NCBI GenBank assembly: GCA_016192145.1
Contig: JACPUT010000016.1
Coordinates: forward strand, 19,482 to 83,481
Reading direction: 5' to 3'
Length of the DNA: 64,000 nt
From: Acidobacteriota bacterium
Lineage (GTDB): Bacteria > Acidobacteriota > Holophagae > Holophagales > Holophagaceae
Of the stretch, positions 1 through 9,500 are shown in pieces (position 1 is the stretch's first letter; the number at the start of each line of letters is the position of its first letter). The notes beneath the pieces were generated by a model. The model was not told where the DNA came from, searched no databases, and saw only the letters and a program-made list of their open reading frames with translations. Both the position numbers and the translations under genes were made by a program.

Positions 1-932
1 ACGGTGTAGAGGCCCGTGATGGAACCCGCCTCCTCGAAGGAACCGGCCCGCTCCATGAGGCGCGGCAGCAGGGCGAACACCGAGGGCGTGTAGCCCCGGC
101 TGGAGGGCGGCTCCCCGGCGCTGAGGCCCACCTCGCGCTGGGCCATGGCGAAGCGGGTGACGCTGTCCATCATCATGAGGACGTCGCGCCCATCCTTCAT
201 GAAGTGCTCCGCGACGGCCGTGGCGGCGAGGGCGCAGCGGAGGCGGAGGAGGGGCGAAAGGTCGCTGGTGGCCACGACCACGACGCTGCGCTTGAGGCCC
301 TCGGGGCCCAGGTCGTGCTCGATGAACTCGCGCAGCTCGCGGCCCCGCTCGCCCACGAGGGCGATGACGTTGACGTCGGCGGCGGTGTTGCGGGCCATCA
401 TGCCCAGGAGCGTGGACTTGCCCACGCCGGAGCCGGCGAAGATGCCCACGCGCTGCCCCTTGCCCAGGGTGAGCAGGCCATCCACCACCCGCACGCCCAC
501 GCTCAGGGATTCGCGGATGGGGCGGCGCCGCATGGGATTGCGGGGCTGCCCGTGCAAGGGCGCGTGGTGCACCAGATTGAGCTCCGGCCCCCCATCCAGG
601 GGCCGCCCCAGGGGATCGATGACCCGGCCCAGCAGCTCCTCGCCCACGGGGATCATGGCGGGATGGCCCGCGGCTTCCACGCTCATGCCGGGGCGGATGC
701 CCTCGGTGTCCTCGAGCGGCATGAGCAGCACGCGCTTGTCATGGAAGCCCACCACCTCCGCGTGGATGACGCGGCCCCAGCCCGCATGGATGAGCACCTG
801 CTCCCCGATGCTGCAGTCGGGCCCCACGCTCTCCACCACGAGGCCCACCACCTTCGTCACCTTGCCCATCCACTCGGCGGAGGGGAGCTTGCCGATGCGG
901 GCGATGAGGTGATCGTAGGCGGGGACCGTCAT
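1..932 (-). CDS. fliI: Flagellar export ATPase FliI (C-terminal part beyond window)
   Basis: Reading the minus strand from the ATG at 932 gives 310 codons of FliI, the ATPase of the flagellar type III export apparatus on the cytoplasmic face of the basal body. Visible features are an N-terminal beta-barrel domain (about 20-95), a P-loop GSGVGKST at residues 167-174, the GERGREL motif near 194-200, and a Walker B strand VLMMMD at 251-256 followed by SVTRFAMAQRE. The family is about 440 residues, so roughly the last 130 lie past the left edge. It is the last visible gene of flgBC-fliEFGHI, separated from fliH by 178 bp that hold an inverted repeat. No fliJ is seen. Confidence 0.95.
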   Translation of the reverse strand, partial: MTVPAYDHLIARIGKLPSAEWMGKVTKVVGLVVESVGPDCSIGEQVLIHAGWGRVIHAEVVGFHDKRVLLMPLEDTEGIRPGMSVEAAGHPAMIPVGEELLGRVIDPLGRPLDGGPELNLVHHAPLHGQPRNPMRRRPIRESLSVGVRVVDGLLTLGKGQRVGIFAGSGVGKSTLLGMMARNTAADVNVIALVGERGRELREFIEHDLGPEGLKRSVVVVATSDLSPLLRLRCALAATAVAEHFMKDGRDVLMMMDSVTRFAMAQREVGLSAGEPPSSRGYTPSVFALLPRLMERAGSFEEAGSITGLYT

Positions 933-967
933 CAGGGTTCCAGGGGTCGGGAAAAGGAAAAGGTCTT

Positions 968-1083
968 ACCACCAAGACACCAAGACACCAAGAAAAGCAG
1001 CTGATGAAAGGGGATCCATGCCCCCATGGTCCATGACCCGTGGTCTATTCCCTTCCTGGGTGTCTTGGTGTCTTGGTGGTGAT
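968..1083. repeat. Inverted array of 9-bp tandem units (family A, copy 1)
   Basis: The fliH-fliI gap carries 22 bp at 968-989 that reappear as an exact reverse complement at 1059-1080. Each arm is a tandem of the unit ACACCAAGA. A run of T follows the right arm on the plus strand. A transcript on either strand could fold into a long hairpin. A single-sided copy of the same units lies at 31777-31806. Confidence 0.85.
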
Positions 1084-1110
1084 TTTTTTTGGGTTGATCG
1101 GAGTGCATCT

Positions 1111-1872
1111 TCAACCCTCCAACAACCGGCCCAGCAGCTCCATGAGCCGCTGCCGCCGCCGCTCTAACGTGGCGTCCAATACCCCATCCTCGGCTTCGAG
1201 GCTGAGGCTGCCGCGGGAGAGGGAGGCATCCTCCACGAGGCGCAGGCCCAGGTGGCCCACGTAGTGGTCGCCCAGCTGCTCGAGGTCATGGGGGTTGAGG
1301 TGGACGACCAGGGGCTTCTCGCCCGTCTCCCGGGTGCGGGGAACGGGAAAGGGCAGGCGCTCCAGCACCCGGTCCACCAGGGCTTTGACGCTATCCGACG
1401 AGCGCTCGATCTGCTGGGCGGCGAGGTGTTCTCCCACGGCGAGGCAGAGGGCGAGCATCTGCTCATCGGCCTGATCCTTCACCAGGCCGGTGGCCTCGGC
1501 GAGCTCCTTGAGCTCCCCTTCAAGGCGCTGGATGTAGGTACGGTACTGGCTCTCGCCGAAGGCGCGGCCCTCCGCCTCACCGGCCTGGAAGCCCCGCTCG
1601 AAGGCCGCTTGCTCGATTTCCGTGGCCTTGCGCTCGGCCTCCTGCATGCGTTCGTAGATGATCTGGTCCACGGAGATGAGGCGGGCGGCATCCTCCTCCG
1701 CGCTGCTCAGCTGGGAACCGATGGACTCGTCATCCACGTCCCCCGCCTCGGCGGCCATGGCCAGTTCCGGATCGATGGCCCGGTAGGCGAAGGCCGCCAA
1801 CTGGGCGTCCTGCACCTGCTCCGCGGGGATGAACCGCGCGCCGGGCCGGGATGCGGGCCGATTAGGAGACAT
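1111..1872 (-). CDS. fliH: Flagellar assembly protein FliH
   Basis: A 253-residue FliH-type stator/regulator of the FliI ATPase, identified from its position between fliG and fliI and its composition. It has an acidic N-terminal half, then a helical stretch with many Ala/Glu and repeated small residues (about 80-140), then the C-terminal FliI-binding region. The ATG at 1872 is chosen over the one 18 bases upstream because GGAGAGG stands six bases ahead of it. It overlaps the 3' end of fliG by 11 bases, suggesting translational coupling. The family is poorly conserved, so context carries much of the assignment. Confidence 0.85.
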   Translation of the reverse strand: MSPNRPASRPGARFIPAEQVQDAQLAAFAYRAIDPELAMAAEAGDVDDESIGSQLSSAEEDAARLISVDQIIYERMQEAERKATEIEQAAFERGFQAGEAEGRAFGESQYRTYIQRLEGELKELAEATGLVKDQADEQMLALCLAVGEHLAAQQIERSSDSVKALVDRVLERLPFPVPRTRETGEKPLVVHLNPHDLEQLGDHYVGHLGLRLVEDASLSRGSLSLEAEDGVLDATLERRRQRLMELLGRLLEG

Positions 1873-2866
1873 AGTCCTCTCCACCGCCACCGCCGATGGA
1901 GATGACGCCTTCCTCCTCGAGCTGCCGCACGATCTCCACGATCTCGTGCTGGGCCTTCTCCACTTCCTTGAGCTTCACGGGGCCCATGAACTCCATCTCC
2001 TCCTTCATCATCTCCACCGCGCGGCTGGACATGTTCCGGAAGAACTGGTTCTGGAGTTCCTCGCTGGTGCCCTTGAGGGCCACGGTGAGGGTCTTCTTGT
2101 CGGCCCGCTTGAGGATCTCGTTGATGCCGTTGTCGTCCACGAGGAGGATGTCGTCGAAGACGAACATGAGGTCGCGGATGCTGGCGGCCAGCTGGGGGTT
2201 CTCGGTCTCGATCTTCTCCAGCACCGTGCGGCCCACGTTGCGCTCCATGCGGTTGAAGAGTTCGGCCACGGCGCGGACGCCGCCGTAGGCTTCCGTGGCG
2301 AAGGAGCCCAGGGCCTCCAGCTTTTGCTCGAGGATGAGGCTGATGCGGCGCACCACCTCGGGGCTGATCTCCTGCAGGCTCGCCATGCGCATGGCCACGT
2401 CGCTGCGCAGGGCCTCGGGCAGGGAGCTGATGAGCTCCGCCGCCTGGCTGGCATTGAGGTGGGCGAGGATGAGGGCGATGGTTTGGGGATGCTCGCTCTG
2501 GATGAACTTGGAGAGCTGCTGGGGGTTGGCGCGTTCCAGGCTGGTGAAGCCGGCGCTGCTCTCCAGGGCCTTCACGAGGCGGTCGATGATCTTGCGGGCC
2601 ACTTCGGGGCCCACGGACTTGATGAGGAGCTTCTTCGCGTACTCGATGCCGCCCTGGCTGATGTAGCTCTTGGCCATGGCCATGGTGTGGAATTCCTCGA
2701 TCACCTCGTCGGCCTGTTCCGGCTGCACGTGCTTGGTGACGGCGATCTCGCGGGAGATCTGCTGGATCTCGTCCTCTTCGAGGTATTTGAAGATGCTGGA
2801 CGCGGTGTCATCGCCCAGGGAGACCATGAGGATGGCCGTCTTTTGTAGTCCGGTGAGTTTCGCCAT
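1862..2866 (-). CDS. fliG: Flagellar motor switch protein FliG
   Basis: A 334-residue protein of the normal FliG size. FliG forms the upper layer of the C-ring, binds the MS-ring protein FliF through its N-terminus and interacts with MotA through its C-terminal domain. The middle domain shows EHPQTIALIL. The C-terminal half contains the charged torque-helix region around FDDILLVDDNGINEILKRAD, and a helical tail follows. It begins directly after fliF (two bases between stop and start) and overlaps fliH. The C-terminus ends in a Gly-rich stretch and EDYVS, an unremarkable extension. Confidence 0.97.
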   Translation of the reverse strand: MAKLTGLQKTAILMVSLGDDTASSIFKYLEEDEIQQISREIAVTKHVQPEQADEVIEEFHTMAMAKSYISQGGIEYAKKLLIKSVGPEVARKIIDRLVKALESSAGFTSLERANPQQLSKFIQSEHPQTIALILAHLNASQAAELISSLPEALRSDVAMRMASLQEISPEVVRRISLILEQKLEALGSFATEAYGGVRAVAELFNRMERNVGRTVLEKIETENPQLAASIRDLMFVFDDILLVDDNGINEILKRADKKTLTVALKGTSEELQNQFFRNMSSRAVEMMKEEMEFMGPVKLKEVEKAQHEIVEIVRQLEEEGVISIGGGGGEDYVS

Positions 2867-2868
2867 GG

Positions 2869-4530
2869 CTACCTCCCGTCCTCAAGGAGCCAGCTGCGGA
2901 CCAGGGCGGCGATGCTCTCCGGATCCTCCACGCCCACTTCCTGGATGCGTCGCTTCATCATTTCCCGGCGCTTGGCCTCGGGCGCCTGGCTGGCCCCGGC
3001 GAGGTTCAGCTCGGCCTCGATCTCGGCCTCCAGCTCCTGCATGGTCTTGACCGGGGCCATCTTGGGCGTGAGATGGAGGCCCTCCTCCCCGGCGATGCGG
3101 AGGGGCACGGGCTTGTTGATGGCTTCGGACAGGCGCTTCAACATGGGGATCACCAGGAAGAAGAGGACCAACCCTCCCACGATGGTCCAGAAAAAGGTCG
3201 GCGCAAACTGCTTCGCCAGATCGATCCAGAACTGCCGCTTGGCCTCGGCCTCCTCCTTGGGATTGCTCATGGAGGCGAAGGCGATGTTTTCGACCGTGAG
3301 CAGGTCGCCCCGCTGGGGATTGATCCCCACGGCGCTGGAGACCTGATCCCGGAGCTTCTTGAGCTCGTCGGGGGTGCGGGCCACGGCCTTGGCCACCTGT
3401 TCGCCCTTGGCATCCTTCTCCCACACCGTGGCGCTATCCACGATGACCGAGAGGGTGAGGCGCTTGATGGAGCCCGGGGCCTGCTCCACGGCCCGCACGG
3501 TCTTGCTGATCTCGAAGTTGGTGGTGCTCTCCTTCTTCTCGCTCTGCTCCAGGATCCCGGCCTGGCCGCCGCCGCCCGTGGCCGGGGCCACGTTGGAGGG
3601 GGTGCCGGGCACGCCCGTGGCGCCATCCCGCTTCGTGACCTTCTCCTCCTTGGTATTGATGCTCCGCTCCACCTGCTCCTGGGGATTGAAGCGCTCCTCG
3701 TTGAGCTTCACCTTGTCGAAATCCAGCTCCACGTGGGCCGTGGCGCGCACCTTCCCAAGACCCACGACGGGTTCCAGGAGTTCGGTCACGCGGGAGACGA
3801 GGTGCTCCTCCTCCTCCCGGGCCACCTTCTTCTGGGAATCCGAGGCCCCCACCATGGGATCGCGCCCGGAGCGGGAGAGGATGCGGCTGTGCTGATCCAC
3901 CACCACCACCTGTTCGGACTTCAAACCCTCCACGGAGGCGGCGACGAGGTTCTGGATGGCGCTGGTGTTCTCCTCAGGCAGCACGCGGCTGCCCCGGAGC
4001 TTCAGGACGACGGAAGCCTTGGCCTCCTCCTTGTCGGAAACGAAGGGGCTGTCCGAGGCGGGGCTGATGTGGACGACGGCGTCTTGCACCTGCTGCAGGC
4101 TCTTGATGGTCTTGGCGAGGTCCGCCTCCAGGGCCCGGCGGTGCATGACCTTGCGGCTGAAGTCGTCGGCCGTGAGGGGGGCATTCTCGAGCTTCTCCCA
4201 GCCCAGCTTGTCGCCGGTCAGGAGGCCATCCCCGGCGAACTTGAGGCGGAGCTCGCCCACCCGGTCCTTGGGGGCGTAGAGGGTGCGCTGGTCGCTGGAG
4301 AGGTCGTAGGGGACCCCCTGCTTCTTGAGGCTCTCCACCATGGCGTTGGCGTCCGTGGGGGCCAGGTTGGAGGCCAGGACGTCCATCTGCTCCTGGCTGG
4401 CCCAGAAGACGAGACCCGCCAGGGCGAGGACCACGGTCAAGGAAATGGCCCCTACCACCGCCTTTTGCGTGGAGGTCATATCCCTGAAGGCCTTCACCAA
4501 CTGGTCGCTGAAACTGTTCCCCTCGGCCAT
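2869..4530 (-). CDS. fliF: Flagellar MS-ring protein FliF
   Basis: A 553-residue FliF, the inner-membrane MS-ring on which the basal body is built. A transmembrane helix lies at about residues 22-44 and a second near 450-472. Between them are the periplasmic ring-building domains and a low-complexity linker rich in Gly/Pro/Thr. The C-terminal tail (VEDPESIAALVRSWL) is the FliG-binding segment. It sits immediately upstream of fliG. The 300-bp gap in front of it, where fliE would normally abut, is filled by a MITE-like element, so the operon has been interrupted without breaking a gene. Confidence 0.97.
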   Translation of the reverse strand: MAEGNSFSDQLVKAFRDMTSTQKAVVGAISLTVVLALAGLVFWASQEQMDVLASNLAPTDANAMVESLKKQGVPYDLSSDQRTLYAPKDRVGELRLKFAGDGLLTGDKLGWEKLENAPLTADDFSRKVMHRRALEADLAKTIKSLQQVQDAVVHISPASDSPFVSDKEEAKASVVLKLRGSRVLPEENTSAIQNLVAASVEGLKSEQVVVVDQHSRILSRSGRDPMVGASDSQKKVAREEEEHLVSRVTELLEPVVGLGKVRATAHVELDFDKVKLNEERFNPQEQVERSINTKEEKVTKRDGATGVPGTPSNVAPATGGGGQAGILEQSEKKESTTNFEISKTVRAVEQAPGSIKRLTLSVIVDSATVWEKDAKGEQVAKAVARTPDELKKLRDQVSSAVGINPQRGDLLTVENIAFASMSNPKEEAEAKRQFWIDLAKQFAPTFFWTIVGGLVLFFLVIPMLKRLSEAINKPVPLRIAGEEGLHLTPKMAPVKTMQELEAEIEAELNLAGASQAPEAKRREMMKRRIQEVGVEDPESIAALVRSWLLEDGR

Positions 4531-4541
4531 GGATCCCCCTA

Positions 4542-4815
4542 GAGCCTGTTTCTGAATCCGCGGGGGCCGTGCGATGGGCGCCGGCGGAGCGAGCCGAGGC
4601 GACCGACCGAGGCCGCACCGGGAGTGCGGTGAGGGAGGTCAACGCAGGGTCGCGACAGCCGCCGCCCGTCGCCCACAGGGTTGGCCGCCAGCCGCTCCCC
4701 CAGCTGCGTCACAGCCCTTGGGCGATGCAACCACATCGCCCTGCGGGCACTTCCTTGCTGGATGAAGCGGCTGACGACCAACACGACCCCCGGGGATTCA
4801 GAAACAGGCTCTGAA
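4542..4815. mobile_element. MITE-like element with 26-bp terminal inverted repeats
   Basis: The fliE-fliF gap (4531-4835) has no credible gene. It is almost filled by a ~274-bp segment whose ends are inverted copies beginning AGAGCCTGTTTCTGAATCC. The 26-bp arms differ at one position. Between the arms is GC-rich sequence with no transposase. This is the form of a non-autonomous miniature element mobilised in trans; the ends recall IS5-type transposons, which is a guess. No convincing target duplication is visible (flanks CCT and GAA). Confidence 0.7.
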
Positions 4816-4835
4816 GGCCGGGCTTTTCACGGGGA

Positions 4836-5132
4836 TCACAGCTGCGTGCGCATGACCTCGCGATAGGCATCGATCAGCTTGGATCGGACGGCCATCATCA
4901 TCTGGAAGCTCAAATCGGCCTTCTGGACTGCCAGCATGGCCGAGTGCATGTCTGCACTCTCACCCAACATCAAGTTCCGTGCCTCTCCTTCAGCCGTCTG
5001 GGAAGCCTGGTTCACTTCGTTGAGGGCCTGCTTGAGGAGGTCGCCGAAATCGGGGCCTCCTTCCGGGCTGGGCTTGGCGCCATCCAGGGTGGGCTGGAGG
5101 GAACTGAGGCCTTGGAGTTTCAGGGGGTCCAT
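4836..5132 (-). CDS. fliE: Flagellar hook-basal body complex protein FliE
   Basis: A 98-residue protein of the usual FliE length. FliE connects the MS-ring to the proximal rod and is among the first exported substrates. The C-terminal half has the conserved pattern of the family: ESADMHSAMLAVQKADLSFQ, then MMMAVRSKLIDAYREVM. The N-terminus is short and Pro/Gly-rich, as expected for an exported rod protein. It lies 63 bases downstream of flgC and upstream of the MITE-like element that separates it from fliF. Confidence 0.95.
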   Translation of the reverse strand: MDPLKLQGLSSLQPTLDGAKPSPEGGPDFGDLLKQALNEVNQASQTAEGEARNLMLGESADMHSAMLAVQKADLSFQMMMAVRSKLIDAYREVMRTQL

Positions 5133-5195
5133 ATGGGTTCCAGGATGGGCTTAGAGGTGGGGGCGTGCCAGTCGAAAATCCGTCATTCTCTTGAT

Positions 5196-5615
5196 TTAAC
5201 TAACGCGAAGGATGTCCATGGCGCTCTGGGCCATGGCCTTGGCGCTTCGGATCACGGCCACGTTGGCCTCGAAGGAGCGGGAGGCGGAGGTGAGGTTCAC
5301 CATCTCCTCCACGGGGTTCACGTTGGGGTAGGAGACGATGCCCTCGGCATTGGCGTCGGGGTGCCCGGGCTCGTAGCGGGTGAGGAAGGGTTCTTTGGAG
5401 GTCTGGATATCGGCCACCCGCACGCCGGCGTTCCGCAGTTCCCCGGTGAACCCCAGATCCTCGGCCATGAACACGGCATCCTTGCGGCGAAAGGGGCCAC
5501 CTTCCTTGGTGCGGGTGGTTTCGCTGTTCGCGATGTTGCCCGCGATGAGCTGGACCCGGAGGCGCTGGGCCCGCATGCCGCTGGCCGCGATATCGAAGAT
5601 GGTCGGGATGGCCAT
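5196..5615 (-). CDS. flgC: Flagellar proximal rod protein FlgC
   Basis: A 139-residue FlgC, a proximal rod subunit. The N-terminal helix contains FDIAASGMRAQRLRVQLIAGNIAN, the rod/hook/filament family signature. The FlgC-specific EGGPFRRKDAVF follows at about residues 38-50. The C-terminal helix includes NPVEEMVNLTSASRSFEANV. The start codon follows the flgB stop with no intervening base (TAAATG), so translation of the two is probably coupled. Confidence 0.97.
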   Translation of the reverse strand: MAIPTIFDIAASGMRAQRLRVQLIAGNIANSETTRTKEGGPFRRKDAVFMAEDLGFTGELRNAGVRVADIQTSKEPFLTRYEPGHPDANAEGIVSYPNVNPVEEMVNLTSASRSFEANVAVIRSAKAMAQSAMDILRVS

Positions 5616-6044
5616 TTACTTGCTCCCTTCCCGGATGGCCACGTAGAGGCGGCGGAGTTCGGATTGCAGGAACTGGCTGGAGAGCTGGTAAGTCTGCTGG
5701 GTGCGGGCCAGAAGGAGGTTTTCCCGGTCGAGGCTCACATCGTTGCCATCGTTGCGCTCGTAATTAGGGCGGATGGGATCCTCCGTGGGGGGGAGGCTGA
5801 CCGAGGGCGAGGCGCCCAGGTGCATGGCATGGGTGACCCGAAGGGAAGAGCTCGGTGAATATTGCCCGCTCTGGGAGTCCAAAGCGTTCTTCAAGGCGCC
5901 TTCAAAGCTGAAGTCCCGGGTGCGGTATTGGGGGGTATCCACGTTCGCCAAGTTGGAGGCGATGAGGGCCTGTCGGCGGGAAGCCAGGCTGAGGCTGGCA
6001 TCCATGAGCCCGATCATCCCGTTGTTCTTCGTCAGGTCGAACAC
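5616..6044 (-). CDS. flgB: Flagellar proximal rod protein FlgB
   Basis: A 142-residue FlgB, the first gene of the flgBC-fliEFGHI operon. The N-terminal motif ASRRQALIASNLANVDTPQYRTRDFSFEG is split over residues 22-50 and is characteristic of the rod proteins. The C-terminal helix LARTQQTYQLSSQFL resembles the coiled-coil end of other rod subunits. The start at 6044 lies about 40 bases downstream of the transcription start predicted from the sigma-54 type element at 6095-6110. Confidence 0.96.
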   Translation of the reverse strand: MFDLTKNNGMIGLMDASLSLASRRQALIASNLANVDTPQYRTRDFSFEGALKNALDSQSGQYSPSSSLRVTHAMHLGASPSVSLPPTEDPIRPNYERNDGNDVSLDRENLLLARTQQTYQLSSQFLQSELRRLYVAIREGSK

Positions 6045-6094
6045 GATCCACCCTGCAAAAGGGGCCCGGAAAGTGGGCTCCTGGGGCGAAAGGA

Positions 6095-6110
6095 TGCAGT
6101 CCGCGTGCCA
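6095..6110 (-). promoter_or_regulatory. Sigma-54 type (-24/-12) promoter of the flgB operon
   Basis: On the minus strand this reads TGGCACGCGGACTGCA. It matches the RpoN consensus at the whole -24 box and at TGCA of the -12 box, with the correct GG-to-GC spacing and one mismatch in the TTGC core. The start point would fall near 6083, giving a ~40-base leader before flgB. Sigma-54 control of early or middle flagellar genes is known in several phyla. Confidence 0.8.
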
Positions 6111-6135
6111 GGGCGGCGCCTCCCGTTGCTAAACC

Positions 6136-6163
6136 TTGGCAAAGCTCACCCCGTTGATACACT
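6136..6163 (+). promoter_or_regulatory. Possible sigma-70 promoter for the STAS gene
   Basis: TTGGCA and TACACT are separated by 16 bases and lie 27 bases before the ATG at 6190, which has GAGGAG ahead of it. The match is moderate. Confidence 0.4.
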
Positions 6164-6189
6164 GAGCCCCTATTCCCGAGGAGTCACCC

Positions 6190-6528
6190 ATGGCGAAGAT
6201 CACGTCCCGGACCGAGAAAGACGTCACCCTCCTCTATCCGGAAGGCAAGATCACGCTGGGGGACGGCGACCAGGAACTGGGCGAGGCGGTGCGGCAGACG
6301 CTGAACGCCGGCGCCAAGAAGATCGTCATCAACTTCGAGAAGGTCACCTACCTGGATTCCAGTGGCGTGGGCGAACTCGTCGGCTGCTTCACTTCCATCA
6401 AGAACAAGCAGGGCGAGCTCCGCATCTGCGGCATGAACAACCGCATCTTCAGCCTCATCAAGATGACCAGCCTGCACTCGGTGTTCTCGGTGCTGGACAG
6501 CGAGGCCGAGGCCCTGGCCAACTTTTGA
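6190..6528 (+). CDS. STAS-domain anti-sigma factor antagonist
   Basis: A 112-residue single-domain STAS protein of the SpoIIAA/RsbV class. These proteins bind an anti-sigma kinase and are switched off by phosphorylation of a conserved Ser. The signature YLDSSGVGELV is present, with the phosphorylatable Ser in DSSG at about residue 56. The flanking strand-helix pattern (VTLLYPEGKITLGDG; GELRICGMNNRIFSLIKMTSL) fits the fold. A good ribosome site (GAGGAG) precedes the start. No partner kinase is nearby, so its target is unknown. It is transcribed divergently from the flagellar operon. Confidence 0.9.
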   Translation: MAKITSRTEKDVTLLYPEGKITLGDGDQELGEAVRQTLNAGAKKIVINFEKVTYLDSSGVGELVGCFTSIKNKQGELRICGMNNRIFSLIKMTSLHSVFSVLDSEAEALANF

Positions 6529-6540
6529 GTTTGATCTGAA

Positions 6541-9500
6541 GTGACCAGGCCGCTCGCGAGCCTGCTTCTCCTCCCGGGGGCGCTGGTACCCACGTGGTGC
6601 CAGGCCCCCGGTCCTACGTCGGCGCCCATCCTCACCGGGCTCGTGCTGGAGGGCGGAGATGGCGACGATCAGCGGCTCGCGCGCGCCGCGTCGGGGCTCA
6701 AGGCCCAGGACGCCCTGGATGAAGCCGCCCTGGCCAGGGCCCTGGAGGCCATCACCCGCATCGACCGGTTCGCGAAGGTGGACGGGCGGCGCCTCGAGGA
6801 TGGCCGGTTGCTCATCCGCCTCGAACCGCTGCGGCCGCTTGCCGAACTTCAGGTGGTGTCTTCTTTGCCCGCCAAGCAGGTGACCTCCTTCTTCCCCGGG
6901 TTGAGGCTCGGCATCCGGGTGGGGGATCTCCGGCTTCAGGAGTGGCAGGCCAATGCCCAACTCCGCCTTCAGGATTCCGGCTACCCCCTGGCCACGGTGA
7001 AGCTCACCCGCACGGAACACGGGGATGGCCTCCGGATCCAGGTGGAGCCGGGCGCCCCCGCCCTCATCCGGGCCGTGGAGCTGGCCCAACCCGTGGCGGG
7101 CTATTCCCGGGCCCGGCTCTTGAAGCTGGCGGGGATCAAGCCCAACGTGAGCCTGTGGTCCCAGGCGCTCGAACGCAGTGCCGTGTCCGCCCTCCGGGAG
7201 CGCTTCCTCAGGGATCGCCGCTATGAGGGCAGCGCCAGAATCGACTTCGACGCCGCCACCGGCATCGCCCGGCTGGAGGTGCAACCCGGCCCCAGAGTCG
7301 ACCTGCGTGCCGAAGGCGCCCGCGTGGGTGGATTCCTTGGAGGTCAGCGCGTGCTGGCCGAGCTGGTGCTCTTCACCCGCGCCGCGCAGTGGAGCCCCTC
7401 CCTCCTCGCCGAGGGCGAACGCCACCTGGTGCGCTACTTCCGGGAAAAGGGACATCAAAACGTGAAGGTGCGCCACGAGCGCAAGGTGGTGCTGGGCCCC
7501 GGGGATGCGCCTGAAAAAGTGCGGGTGACCTACCACATCGATCCGGGGCCCTCCTTCGGGCTCCAGGCCATCCGCTTCATGGGCAATCACGAGCTGCCCG
7601 AGGAGGAGCTCCGCGCGGCCACCCGCGCGGGCCTGCAGCGCCTCTTCCGCCTCAATACCGCCACCCCTGAGCTGGTGCGGGGGTTGGAGGAGCGGGTCCG
7701 GAACCTCTACCTCGCGAACGGCTTCGCGGATGTGCGGGTGCGCGGCCGCCTCACACCCGCCAGCCCTGGACGCATGGACCTCGCCTTCGAGATCCGCGAG
7801 GGCAGGGCCCGGCATTTGAAGGCCCTCCAGTTGGATGTGGCCGGCCAGCCTGGCCTGGATCCCGGCCGGCTAGCCCCGGCCCTCGCCCTGTGGCTGGCGG
7901 ATCGGCCCCTGCGCAAAGGCGCTGCCGGCACCATCACCACCTGGCCCGCGGATCGCCCCCATTTGAAGGGGGTGGTGGGCCAACTCACCGAGGAGACGAC
8001 CCCGGAGGGAACCCACCGGTACCGGCTTGCGACGAGCCGCGGCATCCCCTTCGTCAAGGGAGATCTGGGGCTCGTGCTCGCCGATCTGCGCCAGCGGCTG
8101 GCGGGCCTGGGCAGCCCCCGCCCCGAGCTCCACTTCCGCGAGGATGCCGACGAGGAAGTGGCTACTTTTGAAATTCCCGTGCAGGCCCTCGAACCCCTGC
8201 GGCGCCTGGTGGTTCGGGGATTGGATCGCACCCGGGCCCTCGCCGTGCTGCGGGAGTTCCCCGAGACTCCCTCTCCGGCGTTGGACCCCGGCGCCCTGGA
8301 CTCGGGCCTTTCGGGCCTTTCCAATCTCGGCGCCTTCGGCCGAACGGATCTCCAGAGCCTGGGCGATGTTCCCGGGCAGGAGGAACGGGGGTGGCGCCGC
8401 GGCGATGTGGAACTTCGCGCCGAGGAGCGCAACCCCTGGACCTTCAGCTCCGGCTTCGGCTATGACCGCGCCCAAGGCTACCGTGTGCTCGGCGGCGTTC
8501 AGCGGGCCAACCTCAGCGGCATGGGCCGCAGCGTGGACCTGGGCATCCGCGCCGGCGACCAGACGCTGCGCTCCAAGGCCCTGCGCGACGCTTTCCCCAC
8601 GGGGGACGTGAACCGCAGCCTCGACAGCTACTCCATCGGCTACACGGATCCCTGGTTCCTGCCTGGATCCCTCGACAACCTGCTCCACGCCCGTACCCGA
8701 ATGCGCCTCGAGGGCGCCTATCTGGAGGAGGCCAACGCCGGGTTCTTCGCGCGGCGCCGGCGTTTCCTCGGCAGCCTGGAGTGGCGCATCACCCAAGCGC
8801 AAACCGTGCAGCTGGGCTACCGCTTCGAGCGCGCCGAAGTGGCCAGCGCGCAGGACGCCGATGGCAAACCCCTCTTCGATGCCACCGAGTTGTTCACCCT
8901 CTCCCGCTCACCCGAGCGCAGCATCATCTCCAGCTTCAATGGCGCCATCACCCTCGATCGCCGGGATCGGGCCGCGGATCCGACCAGCGGCACCTTTTTC
9001 AACGGATACCTGGAATTCGCGCCCCAGGGTCTGGGCACCAGCAGCAACAGCAGCTTCGTGAAACTGGATCTGCGCCACCAATGGAACTGGCCCGTGGGCT
9101 TCAGGGCCGAAGCCGGCGTGATCACCGCCAACCTGCGCCTGGGCATCGCCCGGCCCACCGCCAGCTCCGCTCGGGATCTGCCCCTCACGGAACGATTCTT
9201 CGGCGGCGGCCCCTTCTCCGTGCGCGGCGTGGAGCCGGGATTCCTCGGCCCGGTGCAGGAGCTCCCCAAGCGCGACGCCTCGGGGAACAAGATCCCCATC
9301 CCCGGAAGCCCCGGCACCTACGAGACGCAGCTCACCCCGCTCGGAGGTCAGGTGCTGGCCATGGCCAGCTTCGAGTACCGCTTCCCCCTGCCCTGGATCG
9401 GGAACACCCTCTGGGCCGAGATCTTCCTGGACGGCGGGCAGGTATACGCCCAGGCCCACGCCCGGCCCGAGGATCGCACCACCACCGTGCCCGACCCAAG

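Noticed and set aside
4539..4814. Short ORFs on both strands inside the MITE-like element
   Set aside because: Both end in the same residues only because the terminal repeats are symmetrical; no transposase similarity is seen.
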